Assembly (NCBI GenBank): GCA_005881495.1
Contig: VBHI01000220.1
Span: 1 to 64,000 of the forward strand
Direction of reading: 5' to 3'
Length of the DNA: 64,000 bases
Source of the DNA: Chloroflexota bacterium
Lineage (GTDB): Bacteria > Chloroflexota > Ktedonobacteria > Ktedonobacterales > Ktedonobacteraceae
A program made the position numbers and the translations under genes. Position 1 is the stretch's first letter. Each line of letters begins with the position of its first letter. The notes under the pieces are model-generated. The model had not been told where the DNA came from, ran no database searches, and saw only the letters and a program-made list of their open reading frames with translations. Below are positions 50,875 through 58,962 of this stretch, piece by piece.

Positions 50875-51285
50875 TCATGGCTCTGCCGGGTCCGGCCAGG
50901 GGTGGCCATGATCGTCGCAATTGTGCTCGATCATCCACCGGACGTGTCGCTCGGCCCAGCTCATCTGTTGTTCTTCCTGGCGCTCCCGTTCCCGTTTGAG
51001 CCAGCGCTGCACCCCAAAGCACGAGCGAAAGCGAGAGGTCTTGCCCCCAAAGGTGACCTCATAGACCGTCTTCTCCCTATCGTCTCCCGCTTGTGCGTGT
51101 TGTTTGACCGTTGCTCCCAGATCGGCGAGCTGGCGCAGCGTCTTGTTCCAGCGCTGCCCTGCACGGTGAGCAGCCGTTTGTTGCCACTGCTCGCGTTGTT
51201 GCTGTCGGAAGCGCGCGAGGGCGAGTCGGCTTTGCGCGCGTTGCTGTCGTTTCTTCTTCGTCTTTTGCTTCACAGGACGCCTCAT
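50875..51285 (-). CDS. Hypothetical basic protein
   Basis: 136 aa. The N-terminal 75 residues are rich in R, K and Q and helical (KQKTKKKRQQRAQSRLALAR). The second half has a mixed domain (EKTVYEVTFGGKTSRFRS, then WAERHVRWMIEHN). The frame is clean, but other frames over the same GC-rich stretch are also open and no strong ribosome site is visible. I do not recognise a family. Hairpin repeat copy 3 lies downstream. Confidence 0.4.
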   Translation of the reverse strand: MRRPVKQKTKKKRQQRAQSRLALARFRQQQREQWQQTAAHRAGQRWNKTLRQLADLGATVKQHAQAGDDREKTVYEVTFGGKTSRFRSCFGVQRWLKRERERQEEQQMSWAERHVRWMIEHNCDDHGHPWPDPAEP

Positions 51286-52050
51286 TGTATTACGCTTAGG
51301 TGCTTGCTAGTCCTCCCCTCGCAGGCTACCTCTCAGTTCTGCCATGCTACCACCAGTATAGTATGCTGTGATAGGAGAGCCACCGGAACAAAAGGGCAGA
51401 CTCTTCAGCTCTCTTTTTCGTTCCCCACCTTATTTCTCACCCTTCGAGGATGATTATAAAGACAATGATTGGTAGAAGACGCAATAAAGGTTCGTGACAG
51501 CCTGCTTGGAAGGCAGGGTGTCACACTATCGCTGCCAGCTTGCTACGAACTGGCTTAACTGGGTCGTGTATACCACAAGTTAGCGTGAGTAGCTCATAGA
51601 GGAGGCAATAGTGCACGTGCTTTGCCCCGCAGTGGGCATTGCTCAACATCTGTCACCGACAGGTGTACTGAGGCGGTTTTTTCGTGAATCGTAGTTGCTT
51701 GAGGATCATACAGGATGGTTCATTCGACAAGTGCGTGTTGTGCAGTGATTTTGACAGCCACAGCTTAACATGCTTACGCTGAGGTAGGAATCATCCTTAC
51801 TTAGCCTTTCACCCTCTCACTCCTCGGTTTGTCTTGCCACTCTTGAGTACTAAAGCTATCTATAATCGGATGGCCATGCAAAATAATGTAACTACTCAGG
51901 TCGGGATTGCAGAGGCTGTTAACATTGGGATATGACAGCAGAAGGACGTATAGCGCAACTTTAACTGGCATGAGAGCAAGCCAAGACGGCCAGAGTAGAA
52001 GCAGAGTTTGCCTGCGAGAGAGCGAAGAATGCCTCCGTGTGCCAACAGCA
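51286..52050. other. Gene-poor region with clustered hairpins and the degraded left part of an IS66 element
   Basis: No intact gene. It holds the hairpin cluster at 51494-51682. From about 51970 there is sequence that drifts into the IS66 remnant. Confidence 0.5.
51494..51682 (+). ncRNA. Candidate structured RNA (unrecognised)
   Basis: Four hairpins lie in series: 51494-51505/51513-51524 (11 of 12 pairs), GCCAG/CTGGC at 51534-51554, TGCCC/GGGCA at 51623-51637, and a 9-bp stem 51646-51654/51658-51666. A T6 run follows at 51677-51682. No reading frame covers them. It could be a non-coding RNA gene or leftover structured DNA of a mobile element. No known family is recognised. Confidence 0.25.
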
Positions 52051-52272
52051 GGAGGGCAGCCAGGCCATGCTGGGTATACTTTGATGCAGCTAGCCAGTCC
52101 TGATGAGGTGGTGAGCAATTGGCCACTGGTCTGCTTCAAATGACAAGAGCCGTTGGGTGAGGTGGTAGGAAGCCTCAAGGAATGCCGACAAGTACATGAC
52201 CTGCCCAAGGTGCGACTGCTGGTGCGAGAGCATCAAGTAGAGGAAGTGCGTTGCCCAAGAAGGATGGCCTAG
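52051..52272 (+). pseudogene. IS66-family transposase N-terminal remnant
   Basis: The frame reads GGQPGHAGYTLMQLASPDEV, then WPLVCFK, TGA, EPLGEVVGSLKECRQVHDLP, and LLVREHQVEEVRCPR before a TAG. This is the zinc-finger region of IS66 TnpC-type transposases; the TGA stands where the first finger's cysteine codon TGC is expected. The catalytic part is gone: the next bases belong to another gene's tail. Confidence 0.7.
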
Positions 52273-52283
52273 GCGAAAGAAAG

Positions 52284-52406
52284 GCGGCTCAAGAGTTAGC
52301 TGCTTCTATGCCTCATGCTGAACTTCAGATCATCCCGGAAGCGGGACATATCTGGAATTTGGAACGGCCAGACCCACGGGTTGCGCAACGAGGTCATAGT
52401 AGGTAG
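52284..52406 (+). pseudogene. C-terminal remnant of an alpha/beta hydrolase
   Basis: 41 codons in frame: AAQELAASMPHAELQIIPEAG, HIWNLERPDP and then TAG at 52404. AGH followed by NLERPD is the catalytic-histidine loop near the C-terminus of alpha/beta hydrolases. The upstream part of the gene is absent, replaced by the IS66 piece 12 bases away. Confidence 0.65.
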
Positions 52407-52424
52407 CGAAAGGGTGCAAAAATA

Positions 52425-52472
52425 TGCCTCCTTACGAAGGAAGAATGTGAATATTCCTACAGTAAGGAGGCA
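52425..52472 (+). promoter_or_regulatory. Hairpin masking the ribosome site of the transposase gene
   Basis: TGCCTCCTTAC (52425-52435) is perfectly complementary to GTAAGGAGGCA (52462-52472). The right arm contains the AAGGAGG ribosome site of the ATG at 52475. Some insertion sequences use such a stem to stop translation from read-through transcripts. Confidence 0.65.
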
Positions 52473-52474
52473 CA

Positions 52475-52939
52475 ATGACCAGTATCGCCGATTCCTCGGT
52501 CACAATCCAGACTTCTTCCCAATCCGTTCCCTCGACGCCCTGCTGGTTTGGCGAAGTGGTCCTCATCGCCTGCTACCTTCGCCGCCAGGGCGTGCTTTCC
52601 GCGATAGAAGAGCAGGTGCGCTTTGCGCGCCGTCGCTTCGGACACTATGACGTCATCGATTTTGTGGCTGTGCTGCTGGGCTATGCGATCAGTGGCGAAC
52701 GGACCCTCGAAACGTTCTATGAGCGCTTGCAGCCATTTGCCAACGCGTTCATGGCTCTGTTCGGACGGGATCGATTGCCCGCTCGCTCGACGCTCTCCCG
52801 CTTTCTTGCCGCACTGGATCGAGCTCCCGTCGAGGCCTTCCGCACGCTGTTTCTCGAAGACCTGCTAGCCCGACCTCTGGAGAAGGGGGAGAAACCCGGA
52901 GGGTTGTGGGATCGACAGGGACTCTCAACGCTGAAGTAG
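52475..52939 (+). pseudogene. Transposase, N-terminal part only
   Basis: 154 aa. FGEVVLIACYLRRQGVLSAI, GHYDVIDFVAVLLGYAISGE, FMALFGRDRLPARSTLSRFL and a GLWDRQG end are typical of the N-terminus of a transposase type I associate with Ktedonobacteria. The frame ends soon after DRQG, well before the DDE residues, so it is a truncated copy. The start is certain, with AAGGAGG at the right distance. A C-terminal part of what looks like the same transposase type is at 60720-61292. Confidence 0.7.
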
Positions 52940-53121
52940 CCCCCCACCTAGCTCACGACGATAGTTGGCTGCTGCGGTCGTATGTGTAGCCATTGTTCTT
53001 GTTCCTCTATTTTCTTTTCATTATGCTAGAGGAATTGTAGAAGAGTGTAGAGTGAGTGTCAAGCGAGTTTGGCTGTGTGCGCGATATCTGTGAATGATTG
53101 CTACCCGGTTTTTGCCTGCGT

Positions 53122-54933
53122 CTAGGGGAATTGGCGTTGATACAATTCGGCGTAGCGCCCACCCAATGCTAGTAGCTCGTCATGAGTACCCCTTTCGACA
53201 ATCTGCCCTTTATCAACCACAAGCACCAGGTCGGCGTCGCGCACTGTTGAAAGGCGGTGCGCGATGATGAAGGATGTGCGGCCCTTGAGAAGTCGCTTCA
53301 ACGCATCCTGAATCAAACTTTCAGTATAGGTATCGATGTTAGATGTGGCTTCATCAAGTATCAGAATACGCGCATCGGCCAGCACTGTTCGGGCAAAAGC
53401 AATCAACTGCCTCTGGCCCTGGCTTAGCCCAGTTCCGCGTTCACCCAACTTAGTATTGTAGCCGTCGGGTAGAGCCAGAATGAAATCATGTACGCTCACG
53501 GCTTTAGCTGCCTCTTCCACCTCGGTATCTGTGGCATCAAGGCGTCCATAACGAATATTATCAGCTACTGTGCCCGAGAAAAGAAAAGTGTCCTGCTGCA
53601 CAAATCCAATTTGCCGTCGTAGACTTGCAAGCGTTACCTCGCTTGTATCAAATCCATCAATCAGCACCTTACCGCTTATGACATCATAGAAACGCGGGAT
53701 CAGGTTGACCATAGTGGATTTACCTGCGCCTGTTTCTCCTACCAGCGCGATGGTCTGCCCCTGCTCGGCAACCAGGTTGATATCACGTAGCACCAGGTTC
53801 GTGGGATCAGGCTTGGCAGCGTAGCTGAAATTGACATGATCGAAAACGACGCGTCCTTCTATCGCTGGTAGTATCTGTGCCTCGGGACTATCTTTCTGTT
53901 GCAGTGGTGTATCGATCAGATCAAAGATGCGTTCAGCGCCAGCGAATGCGCTTTGCATCTGTGTATAAATATTGCTGATGATCTGGATAGGGCGGAAGAA
54001 CTGCTGCACATAGATGAAGAAAGCTACTACAATTCCAACTTGAAGCTTGTGACTGACGACCAGCCAGCCACCGAATGCTGCTACGATAACTGTTGCCAGT
54101 GTACTTAGCATATCAATCGATGGTGTAAAAGCTGAAGTTACAATCACGGCTTGTACATTTACGTCTCGATTAGCCGCGTTATGTTCCGCGAAGTGCTGAA
54201 TATTTGCCTCTGTTCGATTATATGCTTGGGCTACTCGTACGCCTGCAAGCTCCTCTTCTAATTCTGAAGAGACGATACCTAGCACAGTACGAGTTTTGCG
54301 AAAGGCAACACCAGAACGCCGAGCAAATAAAACAGTTACCCAGATCATTACAGGCAGAACTAGAAAGCTGGCCGCAGCAAGGGGTAAGCTCAATACCATC
54401 ATGGCTATGATAATGCCAACCAGTGAGAACAGACTGCCGATGACCTGAGTAATACCCTGGCTAAGCAGTTGATTGATCGTCTGGATATCATTCACCAGTC
54501 GTGACATCAAATCACCTGCTTTATTCTGGTCAAAAAATGCCAGGGGAAGTGATTGTATTTTGTCAAAAATCTGGACACGCAGTTGTGCCAGGAACTTCTG
54601 ACCAATCCAGCCGATCATGTACACCTGACCAGACTGTGACGCTAGACCGACTACATAAACGCCGAGCAATAGCAGCATCGTCCTGGTCAGACCTTGAAGA
54701 TCTTTTTGTGTAATATTCACATCGATTGCGCGAGCAATCAGTGCTGGTCCTATTGCTTGTACCAGCGCTGTGATGATAACCAGTACAAGTGCGCCCAGGA
54801 GTTGTAGGCGGAATGGTGTGAGATAGCGCAGCAATCTAAGCAGCAGCGCACCGCTTTGAATACGCTCCCGTCCATCCACTCTTCCCGAACCATATATATG
54901 GGCTATCTGATCCGCGCCTACTCGCTGATTCAT
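53122..54933 (-). CDS. ABC exporter half-transporter, catalytically complete subunit
   Basis: 603 aa. The N-terminal exporter membrane domain has six helices from about residue 35 to 320. The nucleotide-binding domain has Walker A GETGAGKST, the signature GLSQGQRQL (LSQGQ for LSGGQ), Walker B LILDEATSNID with catalytic Glu, and the switch histidine in IIAHRLSTV. It is encoded 28 bp after the other half-transporter on the same strand, so the two should form a heterodimer. Related heterodimers export drugs, lipids or peptides. The substrate is not readable from sequence. Confidence 0.93.
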   Translation of the reverse strand: MNQRVGADQIAHIYGSGRVDGRERIQSGALLLRLLRYLTPFRLQLLGALVLVIITALVQAIGPALIARAIDVNITQKDLQGLTRTMLLLLGVYVVGLASQSGQVYMIGWIGQKFLAQLRVQIFDKIQSLPLAFFDQNKAGDLMSRLVNDIQTINQLLSQGITQVIGSLFSLVGIIIAMMVLSLPLAAASFLVLPVMIWVTVLFARRSGVAFRKTRTVLGIVSSELEEELAGVRVAQAYNRTEANIQHFAEHNAANRDVNVQAVIVTSAFTPSIDMLSTLATVIVAAFGGWLVVSHKLQVGIVVAFFIYVQQFFRPIQIISNIYTQMQSAFAGAERIFDLIDTPLQQKDSPEAQILPAIEGRVVFDHVNFSYAAKPDPTNLVLRDINLVAEQGQTIALVGETGAGKSTMVNLIPRFYDVISGKVLIDGFDTSEVTLASLRRQIGFVQQDTFLFSGTVADNIRYGRLDATDTEVEEAAKAVSVHDFILALPDGYNTKLGERGTGLSQGQRQLIAFARTVLADARILILDEATSNIDTYTESLIQDALKRLLKGRTSFIIAHRLSTVRDADLVLVVDKGQIVERGTHDELLALGGRYAELYQRQFP

Positions 54934-54961
54934 ACATTCTCCATGAAAAGATTAAAAACGC

Positions 54962-56707
54962 TTACGCAATAGCTACTTCTTTTTCACTGAGCAGTTGTGA
55001 TTCGAGTAGTTCAGCATACTCGCAACTGCTTCGCAGCAATTCTTCGTGCGTTCCCTGTGCTATGAGTCGTCCACCATCTATGAGTAAAATAAGATCGGCA
55101 TTGCGTACTGTGCTAATCCGTTGCGCGATAATGAAAGATGTACGGTTTTCCATCAAGTTTTGTAAGACTTGCTGAATTTGATATTCTGTCTCCGCATCTA
55201 CTGCTGATGTACTGTCATCTAAGATTAATATCGAGGGATTTAATAGGAGCGCGCGAGCGATAGCAATGCGTTGCTTCTGACCGCCGCTTAACCCGACGCC
55301 ACGCTCACCCACGACAGTTTCATAGCCAGTCGGAAAGCTGGTAATAAACGAGTGCGCTTGAGCAGCTTTTGCGACGGCTTCGATCTCTTCTTGAGTCGCG
55401 CCTGGAAGACCATACGCAATATTTTCTCGTATTGTGCCACTGAAGAGATTTGTCTCTTGCAGCACAATTCCAATGAGTGAACGTAAACTTACCAGTGTCA
55501 CATCACGCACATCGTATTCATCAACCATCACTTTCCCATCTGTGACATCGTAAAAACGTGGGATCAAATTGATAATCGAGGATTTACCCGAACCGGTTTT
55601 TCCCAGGACTGCGACTGTTTGACCTGGCTCCGTGACGAATGAGACATTGGTCAGTGTCATTATCTCACTGCCAGCGTAACGAAAAGAAACATCCTCGAAC
55701 ACGACACGACCATGAAGATGAGTCAAGGCAATAGCATCAGGTTTATCTGCTACATCGATAGGGGTATCGATGACCTCGAACACACGGTGAGCAGAAGCTG
55801 CCGACTGTGTAATAGATGTTAGCGTGCTTCCAAGGATGAAAACGGGCAGCAGCAGATAGGTTAGATAGGAGTTGAAGGCAACTAATTGTCCAATGTTAAG
55901 CTGTCCTCCGATTACCTGAGCGCCGCCGAACCAGATAACAGCCAGTGTGCCGAGATTAGCAATAAAAAAGATAAGAGGGAAAGATAAAGATGTGCCTCGC
56001 ACAATGGTCAGATTCTCTTGCAGTAAGTCATCATTGGCGCTACGATAACGTGCTACTTCATATGGCTCACGCACAAATGCCTTGATGACACGCACCCCAG
56101 CCAGATTTTCCTGTAGAATGGTATTGAGGCTACCCAGCTTTTGCTGAACCAGTCGGAAACGTGGCCCGATTCTGCGAATGAAAAATAAAAAGATGCCAAA
56201 AATGGCAGGAACAATTGTCAGCACGATTAGCGCCAGGCGCCAGTTTGTAAGTAGCAAAATGATGGCGCTGCCAAATAGCATTACAATGGCATTCACGAGT
56301 TGGAGCAGTCCATTGCCGGTGAAGTTGCGCACGGTATCTACATCACTCGTTACGCGAGTCATCAATTGTCCCGTCTGTGCCTGGTCATAATAGCTAAAGC
56401 TCAGATTTTCAAGTTGGGTGAAAATTACGTTTCGCATCTCATAGGCTGCGCTTTGTGATGCTTTTTCGCTCCAAAATCCCTGCGTGAATGTGAAGAGGTT
56501 TCGAATGCCTGCTACAAGCAGTAAGAGCAACGAGGCATATAAAATCACACTGAGGTTGCTAGCGCTGATGCCACGATTAATCAGCACCTGTAAAATCTGT
56601 GGGGTAATCAAGCTTGTTAGCGTGACAACAAGTAAACTGGCAAATGCCCCTAATGTTACAAGCCAGTACTTCCGCAAGTATCCGAGTGCGCGCCAGAGAT
56701 CACCCAT
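54962..56707 (-). CDS. ABC exporter half-transporter, subunit with degenerate catalytic residues
   Basis: 581 aa. Six-helix exporter domain, then an ATPase domain with Walker A GKTGSGKSS and a normal signature VGLSGGQKQR. Walker B reads LILDDSTSAVD, with Asp in place of the catalytic Glu, and the switch region reads IIAQRISTV, with Gln in place of His. This is the asymmetry known from TM287/288, BmrCD and LmrCD-type heterodimers, where one of the two ATP sites is non-hydrolytic. The upstream region carries repeats and a possible promoter at 56729-56757. Confidence 0.93.
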   Translation of the reverse strand: MGDLWRALGYLRKYWLVTLGAFASLLVVTLTSLITPQILQVLINRGISASNLSVILYASLLLLLVAGIRNLFTFTQGFWSEKASQSAAYEMRNVIFTQLENLSFSYYDQAQTGQLMTRVTSDVDTVRNFTGNGLLQLVNAIVMLFGSAIILLLTNWRLALIVLTIVPAIFGIFLFFIRRIGPRFRLVQQKLGSLNTILQENLAGVRVIKAFVREPYEVARYRSANDDLLQENLTIVRGTSLSFPLIFFIANLGTLAVIWFGGAQVIGGQLNIGQLVAFNSYLTYLLLPVFILGSTLTSITQSAASAHRVFEVIDTPIDVADKPDAIALTHLHGRVVFEDVSFRYAGSEIMTLTNVSFVTEPGQTVAVLGKTGSGKSSIINLIPRFYDVTDGKVMVDEYDVRDVTLVSLRSLIGIVLQETNLFSGTIRENIAYGLPGATQEEIEAVAKAAQAHSFITSFPTGYETVVGERGVGLSGGQKQRIAIARALLLNPSILILDDSTSAVDAETEYQIQQVLQNLMENRTSFIIAQRISTVRNADLILLIDGGRLIAQGTHEELLRSSCEYAELLESQLLSEKEVAIA

Positions 56708-56728
56708 CGCGTCCCGCCTTTCAACAGC

Positions 56729-56757
56729 AATATTTCAGCTAGCGGTGATATTTGTAA
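56729..56757 (-). promoter_or_regulatory. Candidate promoter of the ABC exporter operon
   Basis: On the minus strand TTACAA (56757-56752), 17 bases, AATATT (56734-56729). The -35 lies at the edge of the 37-bp repeat at 56751-56787, so a protein bound to that repeat could control it. Confidence 0.4.
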
Positions 56758-56787
56758 CAGATGCATCAGTTGCATCACTTGTAACAG
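56751..56787. repeat. 37-bp repeat, copy A (operator-like)
   Basis: Differs from copy B (56885-56921) at only 2 of 37 positions. Its centre is an inverted repeat, GATGCA-5-TGCATC, flanked on both sides by TGTAACA words. The layout suggests a regulator binding site upstream of the ABC operon. Confidence 0.7.
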
Positions 56788-56884
56788 GCTTTTCTGTTAC
56801 ATTCCAGGTAATCAAAGTTCTCAACCAGAGATCGAGCGTGGGTAAGCATAAAATCCATCTTTGAAATCGAACTCACCATACGTA

Positions 56885-56921
56885 TTTGCAACAAATGCAT
56901 CAGTTGCATCACTTGTAACAG
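56885..56921. repeat. 37-bp repeat, copy B (operator-like)
   Basis: Second copy of the repeat at 56751-56787, 134 bp away. Its right end overlaps the left end of the large inverted repeat at 56914. TGTAACAGGCTTTTCT-like words follow copy A and also the large inverted repeat. Confidence 0.7.
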
Positions 56922-57220
56922 ATACTCCCCTGGAAATAGCCTTATATGTTACGTCATGCTCTAAATGCCGCTATTTCCATAGACTCTGGTGCGCCACAGG
57001 CGCATGAATTACTGCTGGCGAATCGCAAGCGGAGCGAAGCCGAAGGCGTAGGGGCCCGATTTATCGCGCCCTGGGGTGGTGAGGGGCATACGTCGGAGTC
57101 AGTACACCGAATTCGCCAGCAGTAATTCATGCGCTGCTGGCGCACCAGAATCCATGGAAATAGCGGCATTTAGAGCATGACGTAACATATAAGGCTATTT
57201 CCAGGGGAGTATCTGTAACA
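56914..57220. mobile_element. 307-bp near-palindromic element (MITE-like)
   Basis: Two arms of 110 bp (56914-57023 and 57111-57220) are inverted copies of each other with about six mismatches, around an 87-bp centre. No gene is inside. The outer ends carry TGTAACA-type words. Size and shape resemble a miniature inverted-repeat element, but I see no clear target-site duplication. A large regulatory hairpin is the alternative. Confidence 0.6.
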
Positions 57221-57258
57221 GGCTTTTCTACTAAAAATATTAACGTATGCACAACCCA

Positions 57259-57990
57259 TCAAAGGGTAATAAGACCCCTGCGGACTCCTCGACTAACAGC
57301 GTCAGTGCGACTACTTGCTCCTAGTTTAGCATATATTGAAGAGACATGAAATTTGACCGTGTGTTCGCTAATCTGAAGCCTGCGTACGATCAGTTTATTA
57401 GGTAACCCTCGACTGAGCAATTCCAATACTTCACGTTCGCGGGCCGTAAGTGCTTCATCTGGCAAAACAACATCAATGTTGTCTATCTCAAAATCCCTTG
57501 AAATGTAAGAGCGACCCTCGCGACCGCCCTCTTGACGTCCGCCTGCTTGATGTTCGCCCAGCGTACGATCATCCCGCCTGTGGTTGCCAGGACGCAATAC
57601 ATGATTATTCGGCTGCAAATCATACATATTAGGAATCACTCGCAGGCCCTGAGCAGCAGCGATCACAGCTACTTGAAGTTGTGCAGCAGAAGCATCAGGC
57701 TGCACAACTCCCCAGCCTTGAGGCGAAAGCGCGTTTAGTATGGCTGGGAGCCGAATATTGTTGCTGGATAACATGACGAGAGCAGGTGCAAACCCCTCTG
57801 CAACACTGAGTCGTAGGTCCTCCAGTAACTCTTCCTCAGCTAAAACGATAACATCGATTCCAGATAGCTCGATGGTTGACTCGGCAAGTATTGCCGCCTC
57901 GCCAACCACCTGCATATCTTGATTTGTCAGTATCGTGCTCAAACCCACGCGCATCATCGGTGTCGGTGCGATGACGAAAACGCGAATCAT
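57259..57990 (-). CDS. LuxR-type regulator with degenerate receiver domain
   Basis: 243 aa. The N-terminal 120 residues have a receiver-like fold (FVIAPTPMMRVGLSTIL), but the acidic pair is absent and the phospho-acceptor position reads IVLAEEE without the Asp, so phosphorylation is unlikely. A polar linker with EHQAGGRQEGGREG follows. The C-terminus is a good LuxR helix-turn-helix (LTAREREVLELLSRGLPNK, then ISEHTVKFHVSSIYAKL). It overlaps the stop of the protease gene by 4 bp. It may sense something other than a kinase signal. Confidence 0.88.
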   Translation of the reverse strand: MIRVFVIAPTPMMRVGLSTILTNQDMQVVGEAAILAESTIELSGIDVIVLAEEELLEDLRLSVAEGFAPALVMLSSNNIRLPAILNALSPQGWGVVQPDASAAQLQVAVIAAAQGLRVIPNMYDLQPNNHVLRPGNHRRDDRTLGEHQAGGRQEGGREGRSYISRDFEIDNIDVVLPDEALTAREREVLELLSRGLPNKLIVRRLQISEHTVKFHVSSIYAKLGASSRTDAVSRGVRRGLITL

Positions 57991-58946
57991 GCAGCCTGCT
58001 CCCGTGTATGTAACGTTACTTCGATCTCCTGAACTTTACCGCCTCGTAACACACGCAAGTGTACCGTTTCCTTGGAACTGCTTTGAGCTAACACTTCGCG
58101 TAACGTTGCCGCGTCACTCAATGCCGTGTTCTCAATGTCAATCAGTACGTCACCGACAAGTAGATTCGCATGCTCTGCACGTCCACCTTCAATGATACCA
58201 ACCACAAGCAGGCCCAACGTTTGTTCATTCGCTAGTTCCTGACGTATATCGGATGGCAACTCGGTGGGCTGTATTTGCACACCGAGGGTGATGCGTGCCT
58301 GAGGTAACTGCGCTATCCAGGTGCTGACAACAGTACTTGGGATAGCAACTGAAAGATCCCCGCCCATGATCATGGCGTTGATACCGATGACATGGCCCTG
58401 CTCATTAATCAATGGGCCACCTGAATTACCCGGAGCGAGTCGCACATCAGACTTGATATACTCCAACTGCCGGTTGCTATTGCGCAATTTCACTTTACTC
58501 AAAGCGCTGACAATGCCTGCGGTAACGACACCGCGCTGACCCCAGGGATGCCCTATAGCGAAAACTAATTCGCCAACCCGCAACTTGGTAGAATCAGCCA
58601 CAGGTATTGCAGTCAGATGGTCGGATGGAACTTTGAGCAATGCCAGGTCTAGTGTTGGATCACTGTCAACTATCTGAGCTTCTAGTACTCGACCATCTCG
58701 TAGTTCTACCAGGGTCTTCGATCCAGTATGGGCAATTACATGGTGGTTCGTAATGATGCCACCGTTTGTCTGCCATATCACGCCAGTCCCTGCCCCACGA
58801 TCTCCTCGCCGCACCTGTACAACGCTAGCCTGCGCCTGTTCGATCATCTCTCCAAGGCCCGAAGAAAAAGCATTGTTCAATGCTAATAGGGACAATCCTT
58901 GCGGTCGTCCTGTTTCTACACCCGTCCCTGCTTCCGTTGTTGTCAT
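57987..58946 (-). CDS. HtrA/DegP-like serine protease with PDZ domain, no visible export signal
   Basis: 319 aa. The trypsin-like domain has the triad His in TNHHVIAH, Asp in DPTLDLALL and Ser in APGNSGGPL. A PDZ domain fills the C-terminal 90 residues (NLLVGDVLIDIENTAL). The N-terminus (TTTEAGTGVETGRPQG) is polar, with neither a signal peptide nor a membrane helix, which is unusual since HtrA proteins normally act outside the membrane. It lies between another such protease and the LuxR-type regulator in one operon. Confidence 0.92.
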   Translation of the reverse strand: MTTTEAGTGVETGRPQGLSLLALNNAFSSGLGEMIEQAQASVVQVRRGDRGAGTGVIWQTNGGIITNHHVIAHTGSKTLVELRDGRVLEAQIVDSDPTLDLALLKVPSDHLTAIPVADSTKLRVGELVFAIGHPWGQRGVVTAGIVSALSKVKLRNSNRQLEYIKSDVRLAPGNSGGPLINEQGHVIGINAMIMGGDLSVAIPSTVVSTWIAQLPQARITLGVQIQPTELPSDIRQELANEQTLGLLVVGIIEGGRAEHANLLVGDVLIDIENTALSDAATLREVLAQSSSKETVHLRVLRGGKVQEIEVTLHTREQAA

Positions 58947-58962
58947 AATGTTTTATCCTTAG

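Noticed and set aside
50543..51022. 160-codon minus-strand frame
   Set aside because: It crosses hairpin repeat copy 3 and the candidate attachment site, overlaps the better frame at 50875-51285, and has no domain-like sequence.
51801..52208. 135-codon minus-strand frame
   Set aside because: It is the antisense of the IS66 remnant on the plus strand.
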